Below are positions 43,338 through 52,300 of a DNA stretch of 64,000 nucleotides, piece after piece; positions within the stretch are counted from its first letter, which is position 1; the number at the start of each line of letters is the position of its first letter. The notes beneath the pieces are model-generated. The model made no database searches. It had not been told where the DNA came from and saw only the letters and a program-made list of their open reading frames with translations. Made by a program: the position numbers and the translations under genes. This DNA comes from Elusimicrobia bacterium UBA6262 (GTDB taxonomy: Bacteria > CAYTYR01 > UBA6262): assembly GCA_002441095.1 (NCBI GenBank), contig DJVG01000032.1, forward strand, positions 1 through 64,000, given 5' to 3'.

Positions 43338-43916
43338 TTAATAGTTCTCTGCCAATACTTCATAATACGCCTGCGGATGCTTGCAAGCCGGGCACATCTC
43401 CGGTGCAACAGGCCCTTCATGGATATAGCCGCAATTGCGGCAGCGCCAGCGAACCGGCTGGTCCTTTTTAAAAACCTGCTTATTCTCGATATTTTTCGCC
43501 AGGTCCAGATACCGCTGTTCATGCCCTTTTTCCACTTTGGCAATATTATTGAAAGCTGCGGCAACTTCCTTGAACCCTTCCTCTACGGCTATCTTAGCGG
43601 CATTAGGGTAAAGGGTCCCCCACTCCATATTCTCTCCTGCCGCTGCGGCCTTCAGGTTTTCCAGGGTCGTACCGATCTTGCCGGCTGGATAGGTAGCCGT
43701 GATCTCCGTTTCCCCGCCTTCCAGGAATTTAAAGAAAACTTTGGCATGCTCTTTTTCATTATCCGCTGTATCCTGGAAGATAGCGGCTATTTGTTCATAA
43801 CCTTCTTTTTTGGCTACCCCGGTAAAATAAGTATACCTGTTCCTGGCCTGCGATTCCCCGGCAAATGACGCCAGGAGATTCTTCTCGGTTTTGGTTCCCT
43901 TCAATGACTTGCTCAT
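43338..43916 (-). CDS. rbr: Rubrerythrin
   Basis: Rubrerythrin reduces hydrogen peroxide in anaerobes. The 192-residue protein has the diiron four-helix domain (NLLASFAGESQARNRYTYF, DTADNEKEHAKVF, EEGFKEVAAAFNNIAKVEKGHEQRY). A C-terminal rubredoxin-like [Fe(SCys)4] domain follows (WRCRNCGYIHEGPVAPEMCPACKHPQAYYE). All iron ligands appear present. AAGGAGG precedes the ATG, and the promoter upstream is a perfect consensus sequence with a palindrome at the -10. It is probably a highly expressed single gene. Confidence 0.96.
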   Translation of the reverse strand: MSKSLKGTKTEKNLLASFAGESQARNRYTYFTGVAKKEGYEQIAAIFQDTADNEKEHAKVFFKFLEGGETEITATYPAGKIGTTLENLKAAAAGENMEWGTLYPNAAKIAVEEGFKEVAAAFNNIAKVEKGHEQRYLDLAKNIENKQVFKKDQPVRWRCRNCGYIHEGPVAPEMCPACKHPQAYYEVLAENY

Positions 43917-43956
43917 GACAAACCTCCTTATGGTTTTTAGATCAATGTATTAACAA

Positions 43957-43989
43957 GACTATTATAGTCCTATTTAGATTATTTGTCAA
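43957..43989 (-). promoter_or_regulatory. Perfect sigma70 promoter with -10 palindrome, rubrerythrin
   Basis: On the minus strand TTGACA (43984-43989), exactly 17 bp and TATAAT (43961-43966) match consensus at all 12 bases. A 13-base palindrome GACTATTATAGTC (43957-43969) covers the -10 box and is a candidate operator for a peroxide- or iron-responsive repressor. Confidence 0.85.
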
Positions 43990-44068
43990 TAATTATTACA
44001 CGTAAGGCTCATTCCGCTGTCTTAATTCTATCCCTGTTTTCCCTTAAAATCAATAGTTTTCAGGAAAT

Positions 44069-44095
44069 AAAAAAAGCCCCCTGCGCAGGCGAGCC
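44069..44095 (-). terminator. Probable terminator of the GGDEF-PilZ gene
   Basis: On the minus strand GCTC-CCT pairs with AGG-GGGC around a GCGC loop with one bulge, followed by seven T residues. It lies 50 bases past the stop. Confidence 0.6.
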
Positions 44096-44145
44096 ATGTC
44101 CCGGACTATAAGAATATGCTTAATTTATTGCGCCATTATACTGCT

Positions 44146-45708
44146 TTATTCGGTTACCGGCAGGAAGGATTCGCTCATAAACAAACCAATCCGGTAGAGA
44201 TGATTGGCCAGTTTATCTTCATGCACCACCCGGCATTTATAATCTACCGGCCGGCCATTACCTAAGGTAATGCGGCATTGCAAGTCTTCTTGCAGTGGGA
44301 TCTTTTCCTCGGCGTAGAGCAGCATGCCCCGCTGGGAAACATCCAGGATATCCAGGGGCTCCTTAAAGAATTTCTTGGCCCCTTCACTGATCTGGACAGT
44401 GATCTTCTGTTTGGGTTTAATGCGCAGCCATCTTCTCTTTTCAATCTTGATCTTGTTGCGGCCGCTGTTCTTAGCCAGGTAGAGGGCTTTATCAACCGCT
44501 TCTAATAATTCCGTAGTGGTCCGGCCATTCGTGGGGAAGGAAGCAACCCCGGCGCTGAAGGTCAGCAGCGGCGGCTGTTTCCCTTCCAGGTATACAGTCT
44601 CGATTTTAGTATTCTCAGCTACAAATTTAATACGGTTCATGACCGCAAGGATCTGCTCGGCAGAGGCTTCCGGCAGGATCAACAGGAATTCATCGCCTCC
44701 AAAGCGGCCAACAGAGTCAACTTCCCGCAGGTTCTCGGTAATATCTTTGGCCAAAACTTTCAGGACTTCATTGCCTACCTGGTGATTATATTCATCGTTT
44801 ATTTTCTTAAAATGGTCTATATCGATCATGACCACGGTCATTTCCCGGACATAACGCTTGGCCAAAGCCAGTTCTTTTTCCAGCAATTGCATGATCCAGC
44901 GGTAATTAATACATTTCGTAAGCTCATCATGATAGGCTAATTCTTCCAGTTCTTTTTTCACCTTGGTCTCAACGATTAACTTATTCTCTATTTCATACAA
45001 ATACCCCATCAGTACGCCTTCGGTAAAAAACGCGAAAAACCTCAGGAACATGCCTTTAAATACCAGGTCCCTGGCCGGCCAACCAGAAAAAATAGTGAGC
45101 TCTACCAGGAAAATACAGGTAGAAACCAGGGCCGTAATAATCCCGCCCTTTACGCCAAACCATAGGCCGGCAATAGAGATCAACAGAATATACAAGTAAC
45201 CCAGGGAAACGCCGAATGAATGGACCACCTGCCGCAAGATGATCAATAAGATAAATCCCATAATGATCACGCCCTGCCGGATCGGGTTAGAGGGGAAAAG
45301 TTCCAGCAGGTTTTCCCGGACATGATGATGTATTTTCTTTAATTGATCCTTAATTGTGCTCTTCTCATCGGACATGGTCTCACACATATCTACAATATAA
45401 CCGATCACGATCCCGTTCACCAGGTAAGCCAGGAATCTTAGCAATATCCCGTGATACACAAACTGCCGGCCAGGCCAGCCTTTATAGACCAGTACTTCTA
45501 TGGTGAAAATGAGGCAGGAAATGACTGCTGCGGTAAATCCTCCTTTTAAACCGTACCAGGAAGCAGCCAGCGTAATCAGCAATACATACATATAGCCGAT
45601 GGAAATAGCAAATTCATGGGCCATTTGCCGGAATAATATCAGCAACAGGAAACTAATGATAAAAAAATTAATGCGAAACTTATTGGATTTCGTGAAGCTC
45701 AGAACCAT
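44146..45708 (-). CDS. Diguanylate cyclase with duplicated membrane sensor and PilZ domain
   Basis: The 520-residue protein has two tandem copies of a membrane module (about 8-110 and 130-240), each with about four to five helices and the shared pattern RQxxHxFxxSxGYxYxLLIxxAxxWxGxKGG, followed by FxGWPxR. A GGDEF domain follows (about 250-420), with active site RFGGDEFLL and an inhibitory RxxD site (REVD) five residues before it. The C-terminus is a PilZ domain with RRWLR and DVSQRG, the c-di-GMP-binding residues. So it makes c-di-GMP and can probably sense it in the same chain. It is transcribed alone and ends in a terminator. Confidence 0.9.
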   Translation of the reverse strand: MVLSFTKSNKFRINFFIISFLLLILFRQMAHEFAISIGYMYVLLITLAASWYGLKGGFTAAVISCLIFTIEVLVYKGWPGRQFVYHGILLRFLAYLVNGIVIGYIVDMCETMSDEKSTIKDQLKKIHHHVRENLLELFPSNPIRQGVIIMGFILLIILRQVVHSFGVSLGYLYILLISIAGLWFGVKGGIITALVSTCIFLVELTIFSGWPARDLVFKGMFLRFFAFFTEGVLMGYLYEIENKLIVETKVKKELEELAYHDELTKCINYRWIMQLLEKELALAKRYVREMTVVMIDIDHFKKINDEYNHQVGNEVLKVLAKDITENLREVDSVGRFGGDEFLLILPEASAEQILAVMNRIKFVAENTKIETVYLEGKQPPLLTFSAGVASFPTNGRTTTELLEAVDKALYLAKNSGRNKIKIEKRRWLRIKPKQKITVQISEGAKKFFKEPLDILDVSQRGMLLYAEEKIPLQEDLQCRITLGNGRPVDYKCRVVHEDKLANHLYRIGLFMSESFLPVTE

Positions 45709-45784
45709 ACCAGGATCCTTTCTGTGTCGCTCATATATTATGTATTAAATATAGCACGAATTATTGATCTGTAAAGCTATTTAT

Positions 45785-47470
45785 TCAATGGTGTAGCAAG
45801 GCTCTCTTCTGTTGTTCTTTTTTCCCTGGTTCTTGTTCAACAAAAATATTCCGACCCGTAAAGGGATCTTTCCCGGTATAATACATTAAAGCTGAATAGG
45901 TAGAAGGCAACGGGGTGAATATCTGCACCTGTTCCGGTAACATTTTAAGTTCCCGGCTCGCAAACTTTTTTAGCGCGCGCATATCTGCCAATTCACAACC
46001 AGGATGGGCCGCGATCAAATAATAGGTTAAGAACTGTCTCTGTCCTGATTCTTTATTCAACCGTTTAAATTCTGCCCGGAATTTTACCAGGTACCCGGGT
46101 CCCGGCTTACCCATGGCTGCTAATACCCTGCTTTCAGAATGCTCCGGAGCGATTTTCAATTGCCCGGAAACATGATGTTTTACTATTTCCCGGAGATAAT
46201 CAAGCCCTGACTTGTGATCATCCAACACCATATCATACCGGAGGCCAGAGGCCACAAATACTTTTTTTACGCCAGGTAACTGGCTGATCTTTTGTAAAAG
46301 ATTAATCTGGGGCCGATGATCCAGGGGCAACTGCCGGCATTTTTTAGGGAACAGGCATCTTTTGTTAGTGCAACTGCCGGATTTAAGTTTTCTTGCACAT
46401 TCTATAGCATACATATTGGCAGTCGGGCCGCCGACATCCATAATATAGCCCTTGAAATCAGGCAATTTCGCGATGGTCGTGGCCTCTTTAATGATCGATC
46501 CCTCACTGCGGGAAATAACCGTCCGGCCCTGGTGCACGGTGATCGAGCAGAAATTACATTCACCGTAACATCCCCGGTGGGTAGTAAGTGAAAATTTGAT
46601 CGTTTCCAAAGCTTTAACCAGGCCCTGCTTTTTGTAATAAGGGTGAACATCCCGCTGGTAATCAAGATCAAAAACATGATCCAGCTCCTGCTGATTCATA
46701 CTTTGACTGGGCGGATTGTGAACCAAGTACCTGGTATCCTGCAGTTGGCACAACCCCTGGGCGGTCAAGGGATCATTGTTCTGGCAGAACAAGTGAAACA
46801 TTTCAATGAATTTTTGTTTATCGGCAGATACTGCGTCATAGGACGGCAAAAGCAGATAGCCGGTTTTGGGAGACTTGGAAATATAACAAAGGCCTCTTAT
46901 CTCGTTGATATCTTCATTATTCTTGATCTTGCCTGCAAGTTCCAGCAGGCTTTTCTCAGCCATGCCATAAACTAAAATATCAGCCTTAGCATCAAAAAGA
47001 ACAGACTTGCGTATCTTGGCATCCCAATGATCATAATGGGCCACACGGCGCAAAGACGCTTCAATGCCACCCAGAACCAGGGGTTTGGTATTTTTAAAAT
47101 ATCTCCTGATCAGGTTGGCATATACTATCGTAGCGCGGTCGGGCCTTTTGTTATTATCACCACCAGGAGTCAGGTCATCCTGCCGGCGCCTTTTACCCGA
47201 AGCTGTGAAATTAGCGACCATGGAATCGATCGAACCGGCAGTAATACCCCAAAAAAGGCCTGGCTCACCGAGCCGCATTATATCTGTACTGCCGGTAATA
47301 TCCGGCTGGGCAATCACGCCAACCCGGTAACCATCACTGGCTAGCAGGTTACCGATCACGGCTATGCCAATATACGGGCTGTCAATATAGGTATCGCCGG
47401 AGACGAGGATAATATCCAGCTTGTCCCAGCCGAGCGCTTGCATTTCTGTTTTGTTGGTGGGTAAAAACAT
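45785..47470 (-). CDS. YgiQ-type radical SAM protein (UPF0313)
   Basis: The 561-residue protein starts with a B12-binding-like Rossmann region (about 1-110: DIILVSGDTYIDSPYIGIAVIGNLL). It then has a radical SAM core with the cluster motif THRGCYGECNFCSITVHQG (about 310-330). The C-terminal part has LTYYLIAAHPGCELADMRAL and QVQIFTPLPSTYSALMYYTG, all typical of YgiQ. The family is widespread but the substrate is unknown. The cysteine-rich insert (CTNKRCLFPKKCRQL) is also seen in the family. No Shine-Dalgarno stands out. Confidence 0.9.
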   Translation of the reverse strand: MFLPTNKTEMQALGWDKLDIILVSGDTYIDSPYIGIAVIGNLLASDGYRVGVIAQPDITGSTDIMRLGEPGLFWGITAGSIDSMVANFTASGKRRRQDDLTPGGDNNKRPDRATIVYANLIRRYFKNTKPLVLGGIEASLRRVAHYDHWDAKIRKSVLFDAKADILVYGMAEKSLLELAGKIKNNEDINEIRGLCYISKSPKTGYLLLPSYDAVSADKQKFIEMFHLFCQNNDPLTAQGLCQLQDTRYLVHNPPSQSMNQQELDHVFDLDYQRDVHPYYKKQGLVKALETIKFSLTTHRGCYGECNFCSITVHQGRTVISRSEGSIIKEATTIAKLPDFKGYIMDVGGPTANMYAIECARKLKSGSCTNKRCLFPKKCRQLPLDHRPQINLLQKISQLPGVKKVFVASGLRYDMVLDDHKSGLDYLREIVKHHVSGQLKIAPEHSESRVLAAMGKPGPGYLVKFRAEFKRLNKESGQRQFLTYYLIAAHPGCELADMRALKKFASRELKMLPEQVQIFTPLPSTYSALMYYTGKDPFTGRNIFVEQEPGKKEQQKRALLHH

Positions 47471-47520
47471 AAGTTAGGCTCTACTTCGTTCCGCTAACTG
47501 ATTATTACAAAGATTATACC

Positions 47521-47550
47521 CCCTAGTTTTGCAGTGCAAAACTGACAGGG
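47521..47550. repeat. Short palindromic element
   Basis: AGTTTTGC and GCAAAACT (47525-47543) form an 8-bp stem with a 3-base loop, and CCCT/AGGG extend it. No T-run follows, so it is a palindrome and not a clear terminator. It lies between ygiQ and the KDPG aldolase gene. Confidence 0.5.
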
Positions 47551-47590
47551 AGTACAGGCACAGATTTTAAAGAAGAGGAATTTCAAATTC

Positions 47591-48217
47591 CTAACTATTA
47601 ATGAGAGCGGCAAGATATTGGCTGATCCGCCGGTTGATGCTGGGAAATTCCCGGTTATCCAGCCAATCAGGCCGAAAAACACTGGATCCAAAGGCCACGG
47701 CGCTGGCGCCATTAGCTAAATAGATCTTCAGGTTGGCAGGGGAAACACCGCTGCACGCCAGTAATTCAATATCTTTAAAAGGCCCCTTTAGTTCTTTGAA
47801 ATATTCCGGCCCGAAGGTTTTGGCGGGAAAAACTTTGACCATGGTAGCGCCTGATCGCCAGGCACTGAATATTTCCTGCGGGGTTAAAGCCCCGGGGAAT
47901 ACCGGTATTTTATTAGTGACACAATATTGTACTATTTCAGGTATAAAAGTCGGCATGACAATGAAAGTAGCGCCAGCCTGTAGAGCGGTTTGCAGGGTCT
48001 CCAGGTCAAGTACCGTACCGGCGCCGATAGTCAGACGGCCCGCTGATTTTTTTACAGCCTGGCGGATCAAATGCTCGGCATTTTTGGTATTCATGGCGAT
48101 TTCAATAGTTTTTAAGCCACTATCGATCACGGTTTCCAGTAAAGGATCGATAATCTCCATGCTTACGTCACGCATAATGCCCATGATCGGCTGTTGTTTA
48201 AATTTAGCCAGGTCCAT
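47591..48217 (-). CDS. KDPG/KHG aldolase family protein
   Basis: The 208-residue enzyme resembles 2-keto-3-deoxy-6-phosphogluconate aldolase (Eda), a class I aldolase that makes pyruvate. Visible sites are the proton-shuttle Glu in TIEIAMNT (about 39-46), IGAGTVLD, VFPGALTPQEI and the Schiff-base lysine in MVKVFPAKTFGPEYF (about 127). The substrate might be a KDPG, KDPGal or 4-hydroxy-2-oxoglutarate type compound. AGGAG precedes the ATG. It follows the HMGL-type aldolase gene by 16 bases, so both may act in one pathway. Confidence 0.88.
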   Translation of the reverse strand: MDLAKFKQQPIMGIMRDVSMEIIDPLLETVIDSGLKTIEIAMNTKNAEHLIRQAVKKSAGRLTIGAGTVLDLETLQTALQAGATFIVMPTFIPEIVQYCVTNKIPVFPGALTPQEIFSAWRSGATMVKVFPAKTFGPEYFKELKGPFKDIELLACSGVSPANLKIYLANGASAVAFGSSVFRPDWLDNREFPSINRRISQYLAALINS

Positions 48218-48233
48218 TTATGCTCCTATTGTT

Positions 48234-49184
48234 CTATTCCTCGTCTGTACCAACCAGGCTTTCGTAAAATTCCCGGTAGTTTTCCTTTTTATCGCCATCA
48301 CGCAAAGCCATGGCTGCCCGCGGATGTTCATCCAGGATCCCGGTGATCATGTAGGGAATTATATAGCCCCATTCTATTTTTTCACGTAAAGGTATAAATT
48401 CCTTGGAGATCACATCCAGGATAGGCCGGATGTCAAACTTGGGATTCTTCAGGAAGCCCATAATCAGCTCAAGCGGACAATTGCCAGCCGCCCGGCCCAG
48501 GCCATAAATAGTCGCGTCTACATAATTAGCATCATGGATAATAGCTTCGATAGTGTTGCTAAAAGCTAATTGCTGATTGTTATGTGCGTGTATTCCTACT
48601 TCTTTGGTTTTCAGGATGCTCTTGGCTTTTTTGATCAGGAGCTCAGTCGTTTCCTGGTACAAAGAGCCAAAACTGTCAACAATATATACCACCCGCGCTT
48701 TACTTTCCTTTTCCAGCTGTTGGAGCGCCTCGGTCAGCTCATTATCCAGGGCCCGGGAAATAGCCATAATATTCACGGTGGTCTCATAGCCTTTATCCGC
48801 GAAATGATTTACCAGGAAAATAGCTTTATCAATGTCTTTGACATAAGACGCTACCCTGATCATCGCGACTGGGCTATCCTTGCGCGGTTTAACATCATCA
48901 ATATCCACCCGATCCACATCCACCATCACCGAGATCTTGGTCTCTGATTCGATCCCGTCAATGACTTTCCTGATATCATCATCTTCGCAGAATTTCCACA
49001 GGCCGTAATCTTTTGAATTAAAAAGCCGTTTGGAATTCTTATACCCTATCTCCATATAATCAACTTTGGCTTCAGATAATGCCTTGTACACTTCGCGCAC
49101 AAAGCGATGGTCAAAATCATGATTATTGATCAAGCCCCCATCCCTGATGGTGCAATCTAATACTTTAATTTTATCTCTGAACAT
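48234..49184 (-). CDS. HMGL/DmpG-like aldolase
   Basis: The 316-residue TIM-barrel protein has the HMGL-like start VLDCTIRDGGLINNHDF, where the catalytic Arg and the metal-binding Asp lie, and the metal motif GIHAHNNQQLAFSNT. It also has a core VVYIVDSFGSLYQETTELLI. This places it near 4-hydroxy-2-oxovalerate aldolase and isopropylmalate/homocitrate synthase. The substrate is unknown. The ATG at 49182-49184 follows AGGAGG at 4 bases. The longer reading frame upstream runs through the heptamer repeat and is not a real extension. No acylating dehydrogenase partner (DmpF) is present. Confidence 0.82.
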   Translation of the reverse strand: MFRDKIKVLDCTIRDGGLINNHDFDHRFVREVYKALSEAKVDYMEIGYKNSKRLFNSKDYGLWKFCEDDDIRKVIDGIESETKISVMVDVDRVDIDDVKPRKDSPVAMIRVASYVKDIDKAIFLVNHFADKGYETTVNIMAISRALDNELTEALQQLEKESKARVVYIVDSFGSLYQETTELLIKKAKSILKTKEVGIHAHNNQQLAFSNTIEAIIHDANYVDATIYGLGRAAGNCPLELIMGFLKNPKFDIRPILDVISKEFIPLREKIEWGYIIPYMITGILDEHPRAAMALRDGDKKENYREFYESLVGTDEE

Positions 49185-49203
49185 TAGTCCTCCTGAAATA
49201 TTA

Positions 49204-49366
49204 GTCTCGTCATTCGGATTACGGTGTCGAGGCCCGATTACAAACTTCGGTTGTCGGTTACGGTTTCGACGCCCGAACAAACCATAGATCTTATCGGGCT
49301 TCGTATCCGTCTACCGTACACCGATCTTCCATTCGGGTTTCGTAACCGTACATCGTTTACCGAGTA
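49204..49366. repeat. TCGGTTAC-type heptamer inverted array, two sub-arrays per arm
   Basis: The left arm has four heptamers (49204-49231), a 14-base spacer and four more (49246-49273). After a 27-base centre the right arm has four inverted heptamers near CGTACAC (49301-49328), an 11-base spacer and four more (49340-49367). The words are variations on YCGGTTA and its inverse CGTAACC. The element runs up to the stop codon of the ABC fusion gene. Confidence 0.85.
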
Positions 49367-51199
49367 TTACTTTATCATTCGTTTCTTCATCCGCCAGACG
49401 CTCCAGTAAAAGAGTCCAACGCTGGGGATGATAAGAAATAGCATATTAGTTATTGGCCGTTGCGGCACTGTGCCCATGACCAGGGCGCGGGACAACTCTA
49501 CCGCGTGAGTCAGGGGAAAGGTCCCGGAAAGGGCCTGCAACCAGCCCGGGGACTGGTTCAACGGGAAGAAAATACCGGAAAAAAAGAACAGCGGCGTGAT
49601 GACCAGCTCCAGAAAATAACTGAAATAATCAAAATTCGGAGCCCAGGCGGTAATCAGCATGGCGAAACTGGCAAAATGAAAACCAACCAGGAAAATCAAG
49701 AGCGGGATTAAAAATGACCACCAGGAATGGATCAAGCCGAATGCAGCGATCACCACAAACATCATGATACCGCTGAGCATAGCCTTAGTAGCACCCCAGA
49801 CAATGTCACCGGCAACTACATCTTCAATATTTACCGGAGTGACAATTATAGCATCATATGTTTTCAAGTGTATCATTTTTAAAAAACTTTCAAAGGTACA
49901 CTCATAGACTGCGGCAAACATCGCCGATGAGACAATGATACCGGGGGCCAGGAACTGGACATAAGAGACCCCCGCAATTTGCCCTAAAAACGCACCCAGG
50001 CCAAAACCCATGGCCAGCAGATATAAGATCGGGTCGCCCAGGTTCCCCACCAGGTTCACGTAAAAAAACTTCAGGAATGAAATATAGTTCCGGTACCAGA
50101 CCTTGGTCCAGCGATACGATACCTTAATCAATCCTTTGACTTCCCGGCTTAATGGTTCGGCTTTACTCACCATTCTGAACCTGTTAATGGCAGGCCGGAG
50201 TGCGCTCAGGATAAAATCATGGATACTTTTCAATACTGAGCGGCGTCTCTTTTCTTGCTTCGAAGAGCGTATTTCGACACCGTCGAATGTATCAACAAGA
50301 TCCCTTCCCGTAAGTTTCAAAAACACATCTTCCAGTGTCGCGGGGCGACGTAATATATGTTTGTATCCTTGATCTGCGAGATGATTAAGCAGCAGCCGGC
50401 AGTCCTGGCAGTAAAGGTAGCATTTTTGGCTGGTCTCTTCCAGAGTTACCTGGAATCCGGAAGAATCCTGCTTGAGTTTATCCACTGTCGAATCTAGCAG
50501 CCTGACTTCCACTACTTCCTCTCCAATATGCTCCCGGATAAGATCTTTGGGTTTGCCTACCACCATGATCCTGCCTTTATCCATCACCGCTATGCGGTCG
50601 CATAATTCCATAGCTTCATCCATATAATGAGTAGTAATGATCATGCTGACATTCTGGTTCTTTAATTCGTGCAGCCGGTCCCAGATCAAATGCCGGGCCT
50701 GCGGGTCAAGTCCTACGGTTGGCTCATCAAGAATGAGCAATTTAGGATCATTGATCAGGCCGCGGGCGATCATGAGGCGGCGCTTCATGCCGGAAGAAAG
50801 CTCATTAATTTTCACTTTCTCTTTTCCCGTCAACTGGACGAACGCCAGCAGTTCCTTGGCGCGCTTACTGGCAATGGCTTTAGGTATATCAAAATAATTA
50901 GCATACATGGTCAAGTTGGTAAAAACATTCAGGTCCTCATCCAGATTGTTATCCTGGGGGACCACTCCCAGGGTCGCCTTGGCCAGTTCCGGCTGGACAC
51001 CGGGATCCTTGCCTAACACCTGCAACTCGCCGCTGGTGCGCGGCACAAAACAATAGATCATTTTCATCGTGGTGGTCTTGCCGGCTCCGTTAGGACCGAT
51101 AAAACCAAAACATTCTTTTTCCTGCACTTCAAAGTCAATACCGTTGACCGCAACCATATCCTTATATTTTTTTACTAAATTATTCGCTACAACTACCAT
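49367..51199 (-). CDS. ABC transporter, fused ATPase and ABC-2 permease (NodI-NodJ-like)
   Basis: The 610-residue protein joins an ABC ATPase (about 1-300) to a six-helix ABC-2 permease (about 370-605). The ATPase has Walker A IGPNGAGKTTT, LSSGMKRRLMIARGL as signature and LLILDEPTVGLDP as Walker B. The DrrA/NodI-type end has GYKHILRRPATLEDVFLKLTGRDL. The permease matches NodJ/DrrB proteins (FGLGAFLGQIAG, FFFSGIFFPLNQSPGWLQALSGTFPLTHAVELSR). A basic linker of about 60 residues connects them. Such proteins export polyketides, lipo-oligosaccharides or lipids. In most bacteria the two halves are separate. The substrate is unknown. Confidence 0.9.
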   Translation of the reverse strand: MVVVANNLVKKYKDMVAVNGIDFEVQEKECFGFIGPNGAGKTTTMKMIYCFVPRTSGELQVLGKDPGVQPELAKATLGVVPQDNNLDEDLNVFTNLTMYANYFDIPKAIASKRAKELLAFVQLTGKEKVKINELSSGMKRRLMIARGLINDPKLLILDEPTVGLDPQARHLIWDRLHELKNQNVSMIITTHYMDEAMELCDRIAVMDKGRIMVVGKPKDLIREHIGEEVVEVRLLDSTVDKLKQDSSGFQVTLEETSQKCYLYCQDCRLLLNHLADQGYKHILRRPATLEDVFLKLTGRDLVDTFDGVEIRSSKQEKRRRSVLKSIHDFILSALRPAINRFRMVSKAEPLSREVKGLIKVSYRWTKVWYRNYISFLKFFYVNLVGNLGDPILYLLAMGFGLGAFLGQIAGVSYVQFLAPGIIVSSAMFAAVYECTFESFLKMIHLKTYDAIIVTPVNIEDVVAGDIVWGATKAMLSGIMMFVVIAAFGLIHSWWSFLIPLLIFLVGFHFASFAMLITAWAPNFDYFSYFLELVITPLFFFSGIFFPLNQSPGWLQALSGTFPLTHAVELSRALVMGTVPQRPITNMLFLIIPSVGLFYWSVWRMKKRMIK

Positions 51200-51213
51200 T
51201 TTCCCTCTGCCTC

Positions 51214-51240
51214 TCTACACCTCTACACCTTTACACCTGC
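51214..51240. repeat. TCTACACC octamer array
   Basis: Three octamers (TCTACACC twice and TTTACACC once, 51214-51237) stand 3 bases past the stop of the DUF2156 gene. The word is the same as in the array at 41687-41718. Confidence 0.7.
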
Positions 51241-51242
51241 TT

Positions 51243-52151
51243 TTAAAACGTTATATAATATTTATCAATCAGGAACACCGGGCTATAAGACATCTTACTG
51301 GCCCTTAAACCAAGCTCTCCCAAGTCTTCTTCACGGTTAATATATTTATAATCTTTAGCTTCATGGGCCGCGAATTCCTGGTTGATAACCGCTGGTAATT
51401 CCTTATAATCAGCATCTGCTTTTTCGAAGTGCACTACAAAAGTATTTTTATTCAGCGGTTCCCCGATACTGAAAGCCACGATCTGTTTGTCTATATCAAT
51501 TATCCCGCCGCAAAGGCCTAATTTTTTAAAATTATCCAAGGCCTCTTTGCAGGCTTCTATTTCGCTGCGCAGGGACAGCGAGCATTCCCAGTAGTCGCAA
51601 TGCTGATGGTACCATTTCTCCAGCAGATCCTTGCAGCCGTTGATATGTTTGGAATCAAGAGGCTGGTAGGTATATTCATATTTCTTTTTAAACCGGCTGA
51701 TATGATTTCTTTTGCCGTCGTATTTTTTACCTTTCAGCGTGATCAGGTCGCTGGCATTGTAGATATAATCGCTGGCATCGCGATCAATGGCAATAGGCGC
51801 AGTCGGATAATAAAGCTTGAATAGTTGCAGCTGGTCCTCAGGGAAGAGCCCGAAACGCACTTCTTTCCATTGGCTGCGCGCATAATTCAGGCAGGCATCC
51901 AATGATTCCTTAAGACGAATACCGCCGATGAATGGCGTAAATATCTTGTGACCGTGTGTATCTACCAGCTGGATGACAATGTTTTCATACAGCAGGGCGA
52001 TTTTAATATCAAAAATATGCCGCCAGGTAAAAATATTGGCAAAGGTATATTCAGAGATACGCGGCTGTATTTGACGGAAATAATCATCAAACAAACGTTT
52101 ATCATCTAATTTAATTTCCCGGAAATTGGGGAATACAGGTATTGGTTCCAT
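51243..52151 (-). CDS. DUF2156 / phosphatidylglycerol lysyltransferase-like protein
   Basis: The 302-residue protein matches the soluble C-terminal domain family of MprF and LPG synthases (PF09924/DUF2156), which have a double GNAT-like fold. It shows FREIKLDDKRLFDDYFRQIQPRISEYTFANIFTWRHIF at the start. Later blocks are KKYDGKRNHISRFKKKYEYTYQPL, VAFSIGEPLNKNTFVVHFEKAD and YKYINREEDLGELGLRASK. No membrane helices are present. It could transfer an aminoacyl group, but substrate and donor are unknown. GGAGG precedes the ATG. Confidence 0.88.
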   Translation of the reverse strand: MEPIPVFPNFREIKLDDKRLFDDYFRQIQPRISEYTFANIFTWRHIFDIKIALLYENIVIQLVDTHGHKIFTPFIGGIRLKESLDACLNYARSQWKEVRFGLFPEDQLQLFKLYYPTAPIAIDRDASDYIYNASDLITLKGKKYDGKRNHISRFKKKYEYTYQPLDSKHINGCKDLLEKWYHQHCDYWECSLSLRSEIEACKEALDNFKKLGLCGGIIDIDKQIVAFSIGEPLNKNTFVVHFEKADADYKELPAVINQEFAAHEAKDYKYINREEDLGELGLRASKMSYSPVFLIDKYYITF

Positions 52152-52174
52152 GCTTTTTCCTCCAGGGGAACAGG

Positions 52175-52288
52175 GTATCAGTAAATCAGGATATCAGGAA
52201 GAAGAGTATCAGGTTACCAGAAGATCAGGTATTGCCTGATATCCTGTTATCCTGATAACCACTACCTGATTACCTGATATTCTGATCT
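52175..52288. repeat. ATCAGG octamer inverted array, 3' flank of korAB
   Basis: The layout is three octamers near RTATCAGG (52175-52198), a 7-base spacer, three more (52206-52229), a 5-base centre, three inverted octamers near CCTGATAT (52235-52258), a 6-base spacer and three more (52265-52288). It is an imperfect hairpin of 114 bases. It lies 12 bases past the korB stop. Confidence 0.92.
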
Positions 52289-52300
52289 CCGGTTTTACTA

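Noticed and set aside
47521..47550. Palindrome after the KDPG aldolase gene as terminator
   Set aside because: The stem is good but no T-run follows on the minus strand and it lies about 40 bases past the stop. I list it only as a repeat.
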